A stretch of 64,000 nt of DNA. Origin: Adiantum capillus-veneris. Its lineage: Eukaryota; Streptophyta; Polypodiopsida; Polypodiales; Pteridaceae. Shown in pieces: positions 23,309-63,782 of this stretch. Location of the stretch: positions 81,401,525-81,465,524 of the forward strand of contig CM043958.1 of NCBI GenBank assembly GCA_014529385.2. The letters are read 5' to 3'. The notes beneath the pieces were generated by a model, which saw only the letters and a program-made list of their open reading frames with translations, was not told the DNA's origin and searched no databases. Positions within the stretch are counted from its first letter, which is position 1. Each line of letters begins with the position of its first letter. The position numbers and the translations under genes were made by a program.

Positions 23309-23313
23309 CTACC
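23309..23313. repeat. Target-site duplication of the gypsy element, right
   Basis: CTACC, identical to 4466-4470. Confidence 0.93.
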
Positions 23314-24300
23314 CCATCCTTTGTCCATCTTATATCCCTACAACCTAGCCTTGCAAACGGGTATCTCCTATTATTCACCTCAAAAAGTATTTTCAAATAT
23401 CGTAACCACAAACTGGAAATTATTTCAATTGTTGGAATCTTTGTGGATTTCTTTACATTTTCTCCTAGCATCAGAATCAAATCCACAAACCAAAAGTACC
23501 ATGACTTTAAGCTGGGTGAACTCAATCCCTGGTCTGCAGAAATATAAAGAAGAAGCATACACTAACTATGTAAGCGCCACAACCTGAGTGAATCGAGCAT
23601 GACACCAGCTTCATTATAAAAAAATAAGTATGCACCTCCTTCTAAGCATTGCCCCCCTCATCAAACGAGTGGCATGTGTTTCCAGCGTGCCTCCCTCATC
23701 AAACCACCATGTTGCTTGCGTTTTTAGCCCCCCTATCCCGCCACTTGAATCCCCTCCCCCCACGTCTTCATTTTTATTCCATTACTGTCGATGCAATATC
23801 GTTGTTGATTCGCCTTTTTATTTCTTTTTTTGAAATCATTTTGATGTTACTAGCTAGATATTAAATAAAATACATTTGGTAGTAAGATTCTCCCCTTTCC
23901 CTTACCATTCAACTAATATGTTGTGTGTGTCCCCCCAAGCTAGGGCTAAGCCTCCCCTCTCAAATTCCTTACACAAATCACCCTTGCCTAGGGGTGTCAT
24001 CTCTATGCGCTATGCTTACACCTGCCTTGAGCGTCGTTTCCTCATTGCCTAAGTCATGCCATCTCTTGCACCCCATCTAGCTGCTCACATCTCGACCACT
24101 CCTCCCTCCTCTAACACAATCCCCTTACCTTCGCTTGGCCCTTCCCTTTTGCCTCTCATTCCTTGCAAAAAAAACCCTCTCACCCATTTGGCCCTTGGAC
24201 CGCCTTCTTTGTGTTCTTTGCGCTTGCCAAAGCAGCGTCACGAGTACTCCTCATCTACTCGTCTATCTACCCATCTCCCTTTGATACTCAAAGGACAACG

Positions 24301-24303
<3 letters not shown>

Positions 24304-24372
<69 letters not shown>
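24304..24372. repeat. (GA)n microsatellite
   Basis: Perfect GA tract of about 69 bases. Confidence 0.96.
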
Positions 24373-24374
<2 letters not shown>

Positions 24375-24999
24375 GTCACTGTCATTTTCTATTTTGGCAA
24401 AACCGCGGCTTCTATTCTACTTGCAAAGTCAAGTCGACCAGAGAGGCAGAATCCCATTAGATTTTTAGTGGTTTTATTTTTGGTGAATTGGGAGTACATG
24501 CTGGCTACAAAAGAATGAATTTGATTTTCTTTTTTCGAAGATTCCTCTTCTAAGAAATAGCAACCAAGCTTAGCCTATTCGAAACCTTTACTTAAGAATG
24601 GGTCGTAGGTGGTGGTGTTGGCCGAATGCAAGTGGTGGTGGTGCAAGCGGCAATATGTGTGCATAAGTCTCACATCGATTCCTCACAGAGTCTAAGAACC
24701 ACCAGCCTTGATGTCGCATGTAGCTCCAAGCAAACTCATTGTCTTACTGACACTTTTTTATCGCCCCTGTTGACCACCTCTTGCGATTGCAGCTTTCACA
24801 ACGTTATAACAGCCACCATCTCCACCCCTCTCAAGCTTAGTTTTGAAAGACTCTTCCTCTAAGAGTATATCATACGTTTATTGGTATTTAATTCTCATTT
24901 AATTATGATGCATTAACAAATATTTTTGTATGGGTGACAGGTGGGAAGCAACCAAAACCAGTGGATTATCAAATGGTGGATATCAAATACTCACGGATA

Positions 25000-25001
<2 letters not shown>

Positions 25002-25031
<30 letters not shown>
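25002..25031. repeat. (CT)n microsatellite
   Basis: CT tract of about 30 bases. Confidence 0.93.
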
Positions 25032-25032
<1 letters not shown>

Positions 25033-25349
25033 TGTGATAGATTTGGATTTTTATAAATAGGCTATCATGAAAAATTCAGCTTGATCGTTGCACTAACAAT
25101 CAGAGTGCGAAAGTGACATCCAACCAATCACTGTCCATTAGAGACGATGGAGATTCAACTGGCTAGATCTGTCCGATCTTTAAAGCAATCCCTGATGGAT
25201 TACAAGTACATGGCTCTTAACCATTCTAAAATAGATAGCTCGTAGCCCTTTGAAAAACAGATGGCTCTTAGCCTTTCCTTGTACCATATCAACATAGAAA
25301 GATTTTAGTAAAATAATGCCTAATTTCACTATCCCGACGCAGAATTAGG

Positions 25350-25355
<6 letters not shown>

Positions 25356-25439
<84 letters not shown>
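25356..25439. repeat. (AG)n microsatellite
   Basis: AG tract of about 84 bases. Confidence 0.96.
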
Positions 25440-25441
<2 letters not shown>

Positions 25442-27830
25442 TTGGGCTGAGGGAAATCCATTATTCTAATGTGTTGTATGCCCCATGTGTATGCTTCTGT
25501 GCAATGATATTTGTGTCGTAGCTTATCTTATAAGCATTCAATAGTGTGCTTGTACAACGCTCTCTCATAGAGATGCATCAAAAAATAGAAGTCACAACTT
25601 GACCCACCTACCCTTGGAAGTGATCATGACTATATCAAATTAAATTACTTTTGGCGCTTAGCCCTTGAATGAAGTTTGTATGATTAATTGATTTTAAACA
25701 CTCAATATTTGACTATATCCTTGACAGAGTGGTTGGTGTTATAGCGGAAGCATAAACAATGATGAGGTGGAATTAAGTCCACCGTATTGGCATGCCATGC
25801 ATGCAAAGCAAAAAAGAAATGATAAGCCCTTGGCTAGAGTGATGGTCTCAACAGAGTGAGCCGATACCATAAGTGTCGCACACAATCTGGACTGGCATGG
25901 ATACATCACAATTCAACCTTAAAATGTGAGCTTATATCCCTATTTTGCCAAATCCCTGAACTTGTGTGCCAATGCCCGTGATTCCAAGTCCATGGGCAAT
26001 ATCTTGGCACGAGTTAGAAGCCTTGCTTCACATGAGACCATCAAAGCACATTGCTTTGCACAACAAATAATCTTTTCCAAAGTAAAGGTTGAAACATGGA
26101 AAAACAAAAAAAAAAACTTGAAATTGTCTAACATGGTCACCTTGACGTGGCCGATTGTCCTCTGAAATTTTGAAGAAAAATCTCATTTTGAGGGTGACGT
26201 TTAACTTGATTTTGTTGGCAGTGCTGGAATCTGGCTCATAGCCATGTATGCAAATAAAGTGAGAGTTGTTGTATGTACCATTTATGCCGTCTTGGCTTGT
26301 GTCGTACTGACACTATCACTCAGGCTCGTTGCGAAGTCTCCCCTATTGGAGCCTCATGCCTAAAATTGAAGCCTTGCTTAACATAAGTATTTTTGTGTGC
26401 ATAGTCAACAAATGCTTCTGCCAACATACATTTATCATGGCAGAAGAGAATCGACCTTGTCGAATATTTTTAGCTAAATGACCATGTCGAATATCACATC
26501 ATATTGAGAATTATAAAATTATTTGTAATTGATCTTTATCTTAATTGCACTCAAAAAGCGTACTTGAAATTGGCTGATAGTGCCACGTCATAAGTATTCG
26601 ACGTCAGCTTCTAGGAGAGGTGACAGTAGTCGGCCATGCCGAGCAACTTTGCACCCTTCATCAAGTCTAGCAGCAGGCTATGCCAATATCCTCGAGATTC
26701 AAGAACATTACCGAATTGCCATGCTTTTGATTGACACTATTTATACTCAAGCCGCGCTTGATTCAGGTTTGCAAACCAATCATTGGTCCTTTGCCAACAA
26801 TGTATGTAGCAAAATTGTAATGCTCATGGTAACTGTTACAAGCCGTGCTTGTGCTTGGGAGTGCTTAAAGTGCACTCACCTTTGTTGCATGATATAGCTA
26901 TGCAACATGTTTTGAAAAAGTTATCTAACATACCGAAAATCTATGCATACCTTATTAATCACTTGACTCGACTTGCCGTGTTTTCAATCTTTTGCGTGTT
27001 CCATGAGCATGCATGCCAAGCTTTTTGTATCCTTGCGGATGTGCCTTGCTCAATCTCGAGCCTTGCTCGAGTACATAAGATCTTGTTGTAGTCTTAACCA
27101 TGGTTGCCGATTGCATGCTTCATATACCTTTATGTCGAGAGCGCTCCATGTGAAAGAGTATGGCCTTGCCAATTCGTAGTTTTCAGATTTTCAAAAATTC
27201 TCCAAAATTCTGCAAGTTGATCTACCATGCAACTTTGTGTATACAATTGGTGGTTGCCAATTCTCATGTTGATTCCCTATCTTGCAGGGTTGCAACCCGT
27301 TCCAGATCACATGTTGAGACACTGTGGGATTCATCCCGTAATAGGGAAGTTTAGTCGTATATGGACTTCATAACCGAGAACGGCTTGGTAGAGCGCCATA
27401 GGTAGACCTTCCTATGCATGTACTGGCACCAAGTGCCTTACCCCTACCGACGTCCTCGGTTGCTAGCTGGTCGATGCAACCTCGCCCATAGGATGGGCCC
27501 CTTAGATTGCCCATGGGCACCTTAGGTGCCATATTAAAAAAGATGTGAATCTACAAGCAAATAGTAATGGCGGCAAGCAGTGAAGCAAGAAACTTGGCTT
27601 GCAACTTTGCCTGCGATGCTCCCGCGCCCTTATAGCAGAAACGAGTCGCCTCGCCCTCCTCAATGCACATTTGATGAGCCTGCCCTCGGATAGTTTCATG
27701 CACGTCAGAATTGTACTCCCTCTACACAGGGTCTCATTCCCGCGCATCGCTTTGTGGCATTTCCTTTGCACAAGAGACCGTTTGCACAACCTGTTGGCCT
27801 ACTTCCCCGTCCTGGCGTCTTGAACATGAG

Positions 27831-27832
<2 letters not shown>

Positions 27833-27918
<86 letters not shown>
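27833..27918. repeat. (AG)n microsatellite
   Basis: AG tract of about 86 bases. Overlapping frames on both strands give dipeptide repeats and are artefacts. Confidence 0.96.
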
Positions 27919-27919
<1 letters not shown>

Positions 27920-28620
27920 ATGTAGCACCATGCAAAGCACCACGACCCTTCTCTGAGCTTTAATACTAGTGTGAGGACAGGGGACTGGAGCATGCCACGC
28001 TCCACCCAACCATGCCCTATATAATACGGACCCCCTATACCGCATGTCCGTCCTTGGCCTTGGCCTACCCTAGGCCTAACACTTTTCCACAAGAGTCTTG
28101 TTAAGAACATGTGAGATCAACGAGCATCACACTTACTGAAAGGTGTGTCTATCATACTTCCTTGCAATTACATTAAAGAGATGATGGTACTACGATTTGT
28201 TGGTAAATACAAGTAGACCTCTTGCATGTTATCATTAAGCATCTTATATCTTACGCACATTTTGGAACATTAAATCAACTCTTTTCATTCTTTTGCATGT
28301 GTATTGATGAAAATTACTTGCTTGTTTAGTGTTACATACATAACAAACTAAAGTCAAATTTGTATCTCTCTTTTTAGGATTTTGTTCTTGCATGAACTTC
28401 TAAAGGCGCTACAATTGTCACATGGTGACGAAACATTTCATGTGATCGATTCTCTTTGGTTCGTGCGTCAAATGAATCATCTCAAATGCAACATCAAGTT
28501 CTTGTATGAGGCAGCTTTCCTTATTACTTATGCTAGTATAGACCAAAATCAAGGATGCTTTACACTAGTATCAATCCTAGGACGCTACTCAGACGTCTTC
28601 ACCAACACGTCTTGAGTTCA

Positions 28621-28650
28621 AAACTAGTCGGCTTTGAGGATTATTCCTAC

Positions 28651-28683
<33 letters not shown>

Positions 28684-28759
28684 CACACCAGCAAGCCACT
28701 GGAAAGGCGTCGTTTGAGTGAAGTAGTATAGTAGGTCTCGTCGCCGTTCTCAAGCAGCC
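28621..28759 (+). promoter_or_regulatory. Probable RPN12 promoter/5' UTR with (CT)n tract
   Basis: The bases before the RPN12 start include a (CT)n tract at 28653-28681. No TATA box is obvious. CT-rich tracts in 5' UTRs are frequent in plant housekeeping genes and can bind GAGA/BPC-type factors; that role is inferred here. The transcription start cannot be placed. Confidence 0.4.
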
Positions 28760-56871
<28,112 letters not shown>

Positions 56872-58229
56872 GTATGATGCTCAGTTTCTGGGGGAGAGGT
56901 TAAGATGGAGGGAATGGACAAAAAACCTTAATTATTTCTTGTGTTTATTATTTGGGGTTCCATTTAGCTTAGTTTGTTTCTGATCAGCAAGCGTGTATAG
57001 CTTGATCGAATCTGCTTGCAGTTCAAGATGGTTGTTACATGCCGGTAAAACCTGTGTTTTCTTAGTTAATCTTTGATTACAACAAATGGCTTCTAACCAG
57101 GAAGAATGCATGTCCCACAACAATCATAGCTGGGCCTTGCTGATTAGAATTCATTCAAGATTGCAACCAATAAAGGTTATGTCTCTCTGTATGGCACAAG
57201 GGGATAAATATACACATGAGAACTATTGATTTGGTCAAAAAGTCTCGGTAAGCTTGAGCCAAGCTCCTAAATCTTTTTCACAATGCTATGCACCTGAAAC
57301 ATTCAATCAACCATAAGCGAACGTTTTAGACATGCTACAGAAGCTGTAAACAAAAGAAAGGAAGAAATTTCTGTTCTGCATCTTTTAAGGGCTAAAAGGC
57401 ATATTAAAAAATGCTGCATACAAAGTCTTCATGGCTTCATAATACAAAAGTAGAAGCAATTGAAAGGATATTCCTAGCTGTTTGATCTGGGTGCATGCAT
57501 TGCATACAATGGATAGATGTAAAACAAGCATATCATGATAAAATCCAGGTATGTAATGGAGTACGTACGTATAAGAATGCCATATAGCTCCATCCGTAGC
57601 TACCTTTGTATGCTGTTCAAGCAGCAATGCATGTATGGTGGTGCTGTCAGTATCATGGTTGTACAGTTATTAAAGACTGTAAGGCTGGCAGTTCATGCTT
57701 AACCTTTTGTGATCAACATAGCAAGCAACGGACTTGTATCTTATCATTGATCTTCGGGTTCTTCTTCTAAGCAATCTCTTCTCGAACGCATACTTGGCAA
57801 ACAAACATGCTGCTGCAGAACCGTGAAGATATATTAGAAACATGAAAGTGATACCATAGATGTGTAGAGCTTGAAGCAAGCTTTCATTTGAGTCCTGGGT
57901 TGAGCAATTCTGACAACCAGGAGCTTAGTGTGTCTCAAGGTTCCGACGATTGAGTCTGACGTGCCAGTGGACAGGGAAGGCTAGTGAGGTCCCAGGGCAC
58001 AAGGAAAGAAAGTAAAGAGAATCAATTGGTAGATCAGAGAATTCCATAGATCTGAATTGAGGTGCCAAGGACAGGGAGGCCAACAGGGCTACCAACAGTT
58101 CAAAGGGCACAAGAAAAGAATAGAAAGGTAAGCTAGGTTCACCGGATAATTTGATCAAGGGTACTTTTTGGCCCTAGATGCAAAGGAGGAGGAGAACCTC
58201 GCAAATTCTCTTCAGAGAGAGCTGTCCGA
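56872..58229. other. RPN12 intron 5, first part
   Basis: No coding frame or transposon motif recognised. Two near-repeats around 57945-58130 ('acagggaaggctagtgaggt', 'caaggaaagaaa') against ('acagggaggccaacaggg', 'caagaaaagaat') suggest an old local duplication. Confidence 0.5.
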
Positions 58230-59341
58230 TGAAGTTTTTGGGCTATTAGCAGTATCTATGCCAAAAGTTACCGATGAATCAGTAGGTTGAATCTAGTGGA
58301 GTGCGAACTGCACAAGAGGGGAGCCACACCACTGCTTTGCCACAGATTGCCTAGATTGAATAAAGTCACTTATTTCTCTTTGATATTTTAGTGTACTAAT
58401 GGGTTGACAGTGTTTTGCGGAATGACTTTATGAATTGTGTACACTAAATTGGAAATTTCCTTGATTGACATGTGCTCTTTCATGTGTGTATTGTTAGAGA
58501 CATGTAGAGAAAGATGAAATGTCTGCAACATTTTGTCTGATGAATGATTAGAACTTAGTGCATCTAGACATCTGTCAGAGATAAGTAAGATCTGGATCTG
58601 ATGGCTAGTTGAATGAAGAATGAATGTGATATAAACTTAGTGCATCCAGACATCTGTCACAGATAAGTAAGATATGGAGGTGATAGCTAAGTGAATGAAG
58701 AATGAATGTGATTTAAACTTAGTGCATATAGACATTTGTTAGAGATCAGTGAGATCTAGATGTGATGCTAAAGTGAATGTGAACTGAATGAGATTCTAGT
58801 GCATCAAGACGTCTATCTGGATGAGATGACTATATACTATTGTGAGTGCGTCAATTCCGGAAGGATGAGATGATTGCACAATGATCTAGGTGCATCAAGA
58901 GTTTTGGACAGAACGAGATGGCTAGATTGAATGATTGAGACACAATTGTTCCGTGTGAACTAAGTGTTTGATTTTGTGAATTGCATGCTATGTGAATGTA
59001 TTGTCTTGCGGGGATGGTCATGGGCATGGTTTGCTTGGTTGAAATGTGAAATAAAAGGATATGAATCTAATAGTAACAAGATTTAGTAGATCAAGACATC
59101 CGTGAAAAGATCAGCACGATTTGGATGTGATTGCTAAATGGTTACAATGATCAGGATTCGTATTTGAGGCCCTCGACATAAATGTGCTTGATCAGTGACT
59201 GATATCTTTGTAGAAGTGCTGGATTGGTAGAGTTTGGTGCATGAGTACATAGAGTGAGTGTCTACTGAAGAAAGTTGCTATCCTTTGGCTGTTTTTGCAA
59301 GCGTAATCAAGGGTGATTACAATTCTTTCAAGAGGGGGGAA
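58230..59341 (+). repeat. Retroelement 3' spacer, copy 3 (longest)
   Basis: Like copies 1 and 2 but with more internal units. 'taaacttagtgcat' followed by an 'agacatctgtcagagat'-like phrase recurs about every 90 bases between 58550 and 58770. It ends in a polypurine tract (TTTCAAGAGGGGGGAA) before the LTR at 59342. Confidence 0.68.
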
Positions 59342-59820
59342 TGTCACAAAGTGATGACACGACATGCCCAACTGGAAGAGAAATGGCCGAGTGGACAAGA
59401 GAGACTCAACCGAACGACTTAATTGACTTATGAGCACCGTCCGTGTCCTAAAAACCCAAAGCTTGAACTTTGAAGAAGTTTTTCGTAAATCCCGTTGATG
59501 ACGTGGCAAACCATACGGATTGTCGCAAAACGTGTTGGCAGCTTTAGCGCTAGCTTTTGGGGTTTAGTGTTTTTGAGGAAAGTGCTTTTGGGGCTTTGCT
59601 TTTGGACATCCCTTGTTATGTTTATAGGGAACTCGGGGTAGAGTATCTGGACGCAGAGTTTGAGAGCAGAGGACCCTCGAGAGTTGTACATTGCTTTGAG
59701 TAATGATAAAGAAATATTGAAAGGGGTGCTAGTCTTTGGGGCCAGTGCATCTAAGCGCGGAACTCCGCCGTGTTGTGGTGACTCTCTATCTTGTAAAGTT
59801 CAGCTCACTTTGATGTACCC
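59342..59820 (+). repeat. LTR of the TGTCACAAAGTGATGA family, nearly complete
   Basis: Starts TGTCACAAAGTGATGACACG and includes 'gatgacgtggcaaa', 'gcttttggggctttgctttt', 'gagagttgtacattgctttg' and the tail 'ctagtctttggggccagtgc', 'ggaactccgccgtg'. It is the best reference copy for the family here. The 3' border is approximate. Confidence 0.7.
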
Positions 59821-60152
59821 TCGAGAAGTCACCATCTAGCATTGAAGACCAGGGACATTGCTGCGGGTCATGTAGCGATATAACCCCCTCCTGAGGTTGC
59901 GGTCGTTTCCACCGTAGCTGAGGCCTGCCATTGTTTGCTTCTTTGACATAGGTCTTCACCTCATACAGACACTGAGTATTTGCGGTTCTCTAGGGAGTTG
60001 TTTCATTAGTGGTGCTCTTCATCGGGCCACATGAGTCTTCTAAGATTCAGAGTTTGGCGAGCTGCTTCTTTGGTAGGGAACATGGTCACCATTGAACGTG
60101 TTCATTGTTTCTGTGGATGTGAAACATTTTGAGCCTTGAAATGTTTTATCGA
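59821..60152. other. Intron 5, unassigned
   Basis: No gene or repeat recognised in this stretch between an LTR and chromovirus B. Confidence 0.4.
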
Positions 60153-60843
60153 TCAAGTGAACATATTTCGTTTCACAAATAACAACTTACAATATCTTTT
60201 GAACGTGCTTGCTGCTTTGCTTTCCAACAATTCCTCCCCCCCCCCCGAAGCAGTGTCCAAGTCCCTACGGGTGGAATGATGACGAGAACTACAACCGTGT
60301 GCCAATGTTCTCCCAAATAGCCCTCCAAAACAAACTTGTGAATCAGGGATCTTTGTTGGAGACGATTGTCTCAAGCATGCCACGTAACCGAAATATCTGT
60401 GCAATGAACAGTCGTGCTAAATGGTCTGGTTTGACTGTTTTCTTCATTGGAATGAAGTGAGCTTGCTTGCTAAATCTGTCAATGACAGTCCAAATGCCAT
60501 CATGCCCACTCTGTGTCTTTGGGAGATCAAAAAAGGAATCCATTGCTATACTTTCCCAGGGGCGGGTGGGAATGGGTAAAGGTTGTAGTAATCCTTGTGC
60601 CTTATGCCTGTCAAACTTGACCTTGGGAATACTAAACAACTGCGAACAAAGTCGTCCACATCCTTCTTGAGTCTCGGCCAAAAGAAATAACGCTCCACCA
60701 CTTGCAAGGTGGTGTCGATGCCGCGGTGACCCGTAAATGGGTGGACAATGGCACTCTGTTAAAACCTTTTCCCTCAAAGGTTGTGTAACACACAACATTG
60801 TTTTCTTTATCAAGTAGCCATCCTGTATGGAATATCCTGGCAC
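60153..60843 (-). pseudogene. Chromovirus B integrase fragment
   Basis: Minus-strand frames read YSIQDGYLIKKTMLCVTQPL (pre-integrase) and, after a damaged zinc-binding stretch, KVKFDRHKAQGLLQPLPIPT, WESIAMDSFFDLP, DGIWTVIDRFSKQAHFIPM and FRLRGMLETIVSNKDP. The second core aspartate motif reads S-N-K-D-P. A short shifted continuation follows, and a C homopolymer lies at about 60236-60246. The 3' part of the element, including its 3' LTR, is absent. Confidence 0.8.
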
Positions 60844-61620
60844 TATCTCCCCATTTTGTATCCGAATAAAAACATCGGTAAAGTCAAATCGGTGGCGTAT
60901 TGGTCAACCACATCCTCGAAGCTTCTGTGATGTATCGCGGAAATAGCCAAAACGAGGGGCTTCCGAGATAATGTATCTGCCACCAAGTTTTTCTGTCCCT
61001 GAACGTGGACAATCTGGAAGTGAAACTGTGACAAGATGTTGGCCCACCGCATCTGCTTTTCCGAAAGCTGCTTTTGTGACAAGAAGCAGCCTAGACTCTC
61101 ATGATCAGTAAAGATCGTGAAATCGGCTCCGAGTAGATACTGTCGCCACTGTGTAAGAGCATGGATCACTGCCAATAGCTCTTTCTCATAAATCTGTGCT
61201 ACCAATTCTGGCCTTGAAAACATTGTGCTTTCATAAGCAATCACATGGCCTTCTTGCATCAAGACCGCTCCTAGACTACGACCACAAGCGTCACAATAAA
61301 CTTCGAATGGCTTTTGCAAGTCTGGCAAAGCCAACACAGGTCCAATAGTTAATTTTTCCTTAAGTGTCTGAAAATCAGTCACCTTTGTCGGTCCCCACGA
61401 GAAAGGGACTCCTTTCTGAGTCAATAAGTGCAAAGGCGAAGCTATCTCCGCAAACTTCCGAATGAACCACCGGTAGTAAGAACACAAGCCCAAAAAAGCT
61501 TCTAACTTCATGAACATTCTTCAAGTCAAGCCAATCGCGGATAGTCTCAATTTTGACCGGGTCCATCTTTACTCGTGCTGTTGAGACGATGTGTCACAAG
61601 AAATGTATCTCCGGCCTGTC
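60844..61620 (-). pseudogene. Chromovirus B RT connection and RNase H
   Basis: RT end (IHFL then MDPVKIETIRDWLDLKNVHE, EAFLGLCSYYRWFIRKFAEI), then RNase H (VYCDACGRSLGAVLMQEGHV, AVIHALTQWRQYLLGADFTI, FTDHESLGCFL) and LSRKPLVLAI. The RT fingers and palm with the catalytic DD box are missing: Gag zinc-knuckle sequence joins directly to this part near 61620. Confidence 0.85.
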
Positions 61621-63180
61621 TTCAGTCTGTCCTCATTGCGCTTTTTTGGGACACTTTGCAGAGATGTGCCCTTATTCCTCGCAACCAAAACACTTTCCCT
61701 CTTTGAGATAGTCGGCTCTCTCTTCCGTAGTGAATGGGGGTCGTGCATCTTTCTTTTTCTAGGAGTTCTTCTTCTTTATATTATCGTTGGTCGAGGTTTG
61801 TCTGGTCTTCTGAGTCAAAACTTAACCAGTGGGGTAGGTCAAATTACCTGAATGTATCGAGAATCCCTGCTTAGCATGTCCCATTAGTTGTTGTATAGAC
61901 TCAGACTTTTGTTCAAGGCGATAATCTCGGATCTCTGTAGGGAGTCTGCAGCAAAACCGCTCAATCTGTTCTTTAAAAGTGACCTTCTTAAACGAAGAGG
62001 TCGGTAGAAAAGAATCCCAAAAATCTCACAATATGAGTCCAAAGTGTCACCCTTGGTCATCCGAAGATGGCTCCAAGCGGTTCTCACATCTTGTTCATGC
62101 TCTTGGGTCAACGAAGTAGAAATAAAGAGCCGTTTGAACTTCAACCATTTCGTTTGGGCTTCTTTCCTTAAAAGAAGAGTGGGCCACCAAGTTCGTGCAT
62201 TTCACTTCAAAAACGATGCTACCCTCCTAATCTTGGAGTGCTCTGAGTAACGTCCTCCATAGAAGGCTATATCAAACTGCTGAATGAAAGCCAAAGCCTT
62301 TGGAGTATCTCGGAATCCGGAAAGGGATTCAAATTTCGCTGACTCTCCACTCTCTTTAAATTCCTTTGTCTTTTTATTCTTCTTGTCGAGGAAGTCATAC
62401 TGGTTGGCTCTGTAAAAGTGTTTCTTCTTTGTGTAAAACACGTGATCGTGGGAGTTCGAATTGTCAGAGGATGACTCCTTTGTAGAACTATCAGAAACTG
62501 GTCAGAATCTGATCTTCTTTGCCTTTTCCTTGCTCCTTCCAAAACTTTGTTTCTTGCTTTGCTTCTTGCCCTTTCTGTCCTCCTCGCTCGTGTTGGAAGA
62601 GGAAGAGCTAGAAGAAGTGTCGGAAGAAGAATGGGGTAGTCCTTCGAAATGCACATGCTTCTTCTGTTTTCGTGGAGTTGCAAAAAGAAGATTGACGGCC
62701 CAAGTAATTGGGGTAGTCAGTCTCCTTATTGCGCTTTTTCAATTGCTTCTTCGATGGTTTGTTCAATGGCTTCTTCGTGTCTAGAAGCTTATTGATTTGG
62801 TCTGGACCACATCATGGAATTCTTCTTCATTGAACATCCTCGGAGTAGGAGGTTTCTTGATTGCCGATTTGATTGGTGTCTCGATGGCTCTCTGCCACTG
62901 GGTATGCACTTCAACCATTGATTGCTGGGTCAAAAATTTTGCATGCTTGGGATCCTTGGCAAACTGAAGCATCTGCTTTGCGCACTCGTCAACCCGCTGT
63001 CGACGTTGCATCTCCATGAGTTCATACTGTGAGGGTTGAGGTGGCCCATACTCATTCTCTGCTAATTTTCTTGAATTCCCGTATTGCCTCCCGTCTCAGG
63101 GGTGGCAGATGGAGTCGTCTGATTCTCTTCGGAATCCATAAGTGCCGCGAGAAGAAGGATCGAATTTTCCGATAGAAGAG
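61620..63180 (-). pseudogene. Chromovirus B gag with zinc knuckle, frame-broken
   Basis: Pieces on the minus strand: ELMEMQRRQRVDECAKQMLQ (from 63017), PPTPRMFNEEEFHDVVQ, GFRDTPKALAFIQQFDIAFY near 62300, and a zinc knuckle near 61640-61692 (CFGCEE, stop, GHISAKC). The stop in the knuckle is TAA in a CAA-like context, and two TGA codons follow. Homologous to the Gag of element A. Confidence 0.78.
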
Positions 63181-63190
63181 AAATCCGCCG

Positions 63191-63203
63191 TACTTTGATA
63201 GCA
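63191..63203 (-). promoter_or_regulatory. Degenerate primer-binding site of chromovirus B
   Basis: On the minus strand TGCTATCAAAG follows the LTR end, resembling the initiator-Met site TGGTATCAGAG with two changes. Confidence 0.65.
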
Positions 63204-63204
63204 T

Positions 63205-63777
63205 TGTAACAAACTTGGACACCTTAAGTCTAGATTCTGTCGCGACACAATAGAGACTCACTTAAAATACTTTACAATTAATGAGTCGACATGGCCTGGC
63301 GTAGTTCCGTGCCAAGAGAGATTGGCCCCAAAGACTGGCGTCCCTTTCGGTATTTCTTTTTATATTAATCTTTGAGCAAAGTACAATTCTCGCGGGTGCT
63401 CGCTCAGAGACTCTGTGTCCAGATGCTCTGAAGAGTGAGACCCCTTGGGCTTATTTATTCTTACAAGGGATGCTAAAAGCAGAGCCCCAAAAGCACTAAA
63501 CTCAAAAGCAACTTGGTCCAAAAGCTGCCATAAAAACTCAGCAGCGCAAAAGGCGGAATTTCTGTATAGTTTTGCCACGTCAGCAATCACCGCGTGTTAC
63601 GGTCGTTCGTACAACTTGCCACGTCAGCAGCGTGAATCGCGTGCATCCGTACAACAGCCACGTCAGCAACTCTTTACGTATTATTTTAGTGCCTAGGTGT
63701 CCCTTTGGCCCCTCGCTAGCTGTCCATAAGTTGGAACAACTTCTTAGTTGGTCATGCCGCGTCATCAGTTTGTGACA
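63205..63777 (-). repeat. 5' LTR of chromovirus B
   Basis: 573 bp. On the minus strand it starts TGTCACAAACTGATGACGCGG and ends TTTGTTACA. It has a polyadenylation-like AATAAA stretch and the family tail 'gccagtctttggggccaat'. It aligns with the LTR of A over most of its length. Confidence 0.85.
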
Positions 63778-63782
63778 CATCG

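Larger units (their letters stand above)
23314..28620. other. Intergenic DNA upstream of RPN12
   Basis: No protein family recognised on either strand. The longer frames run through (GA)n tracts and read Arg-Glu or Leu-Ser. A short frame at 28382-28615 (77 codons) directly upstream of RPN12 is unrecognised and not called. The 26.5-27.5 kb part is relatively rich in 'gccttgct'-type words and could be an old repeat. Confidence 0.55.

Noticed and set aside
28382-28615. 77-codon frame just upstream of RPN12
   Set aside because: No recognised family and no splice link to exon 1. It cannot be separated from chance.
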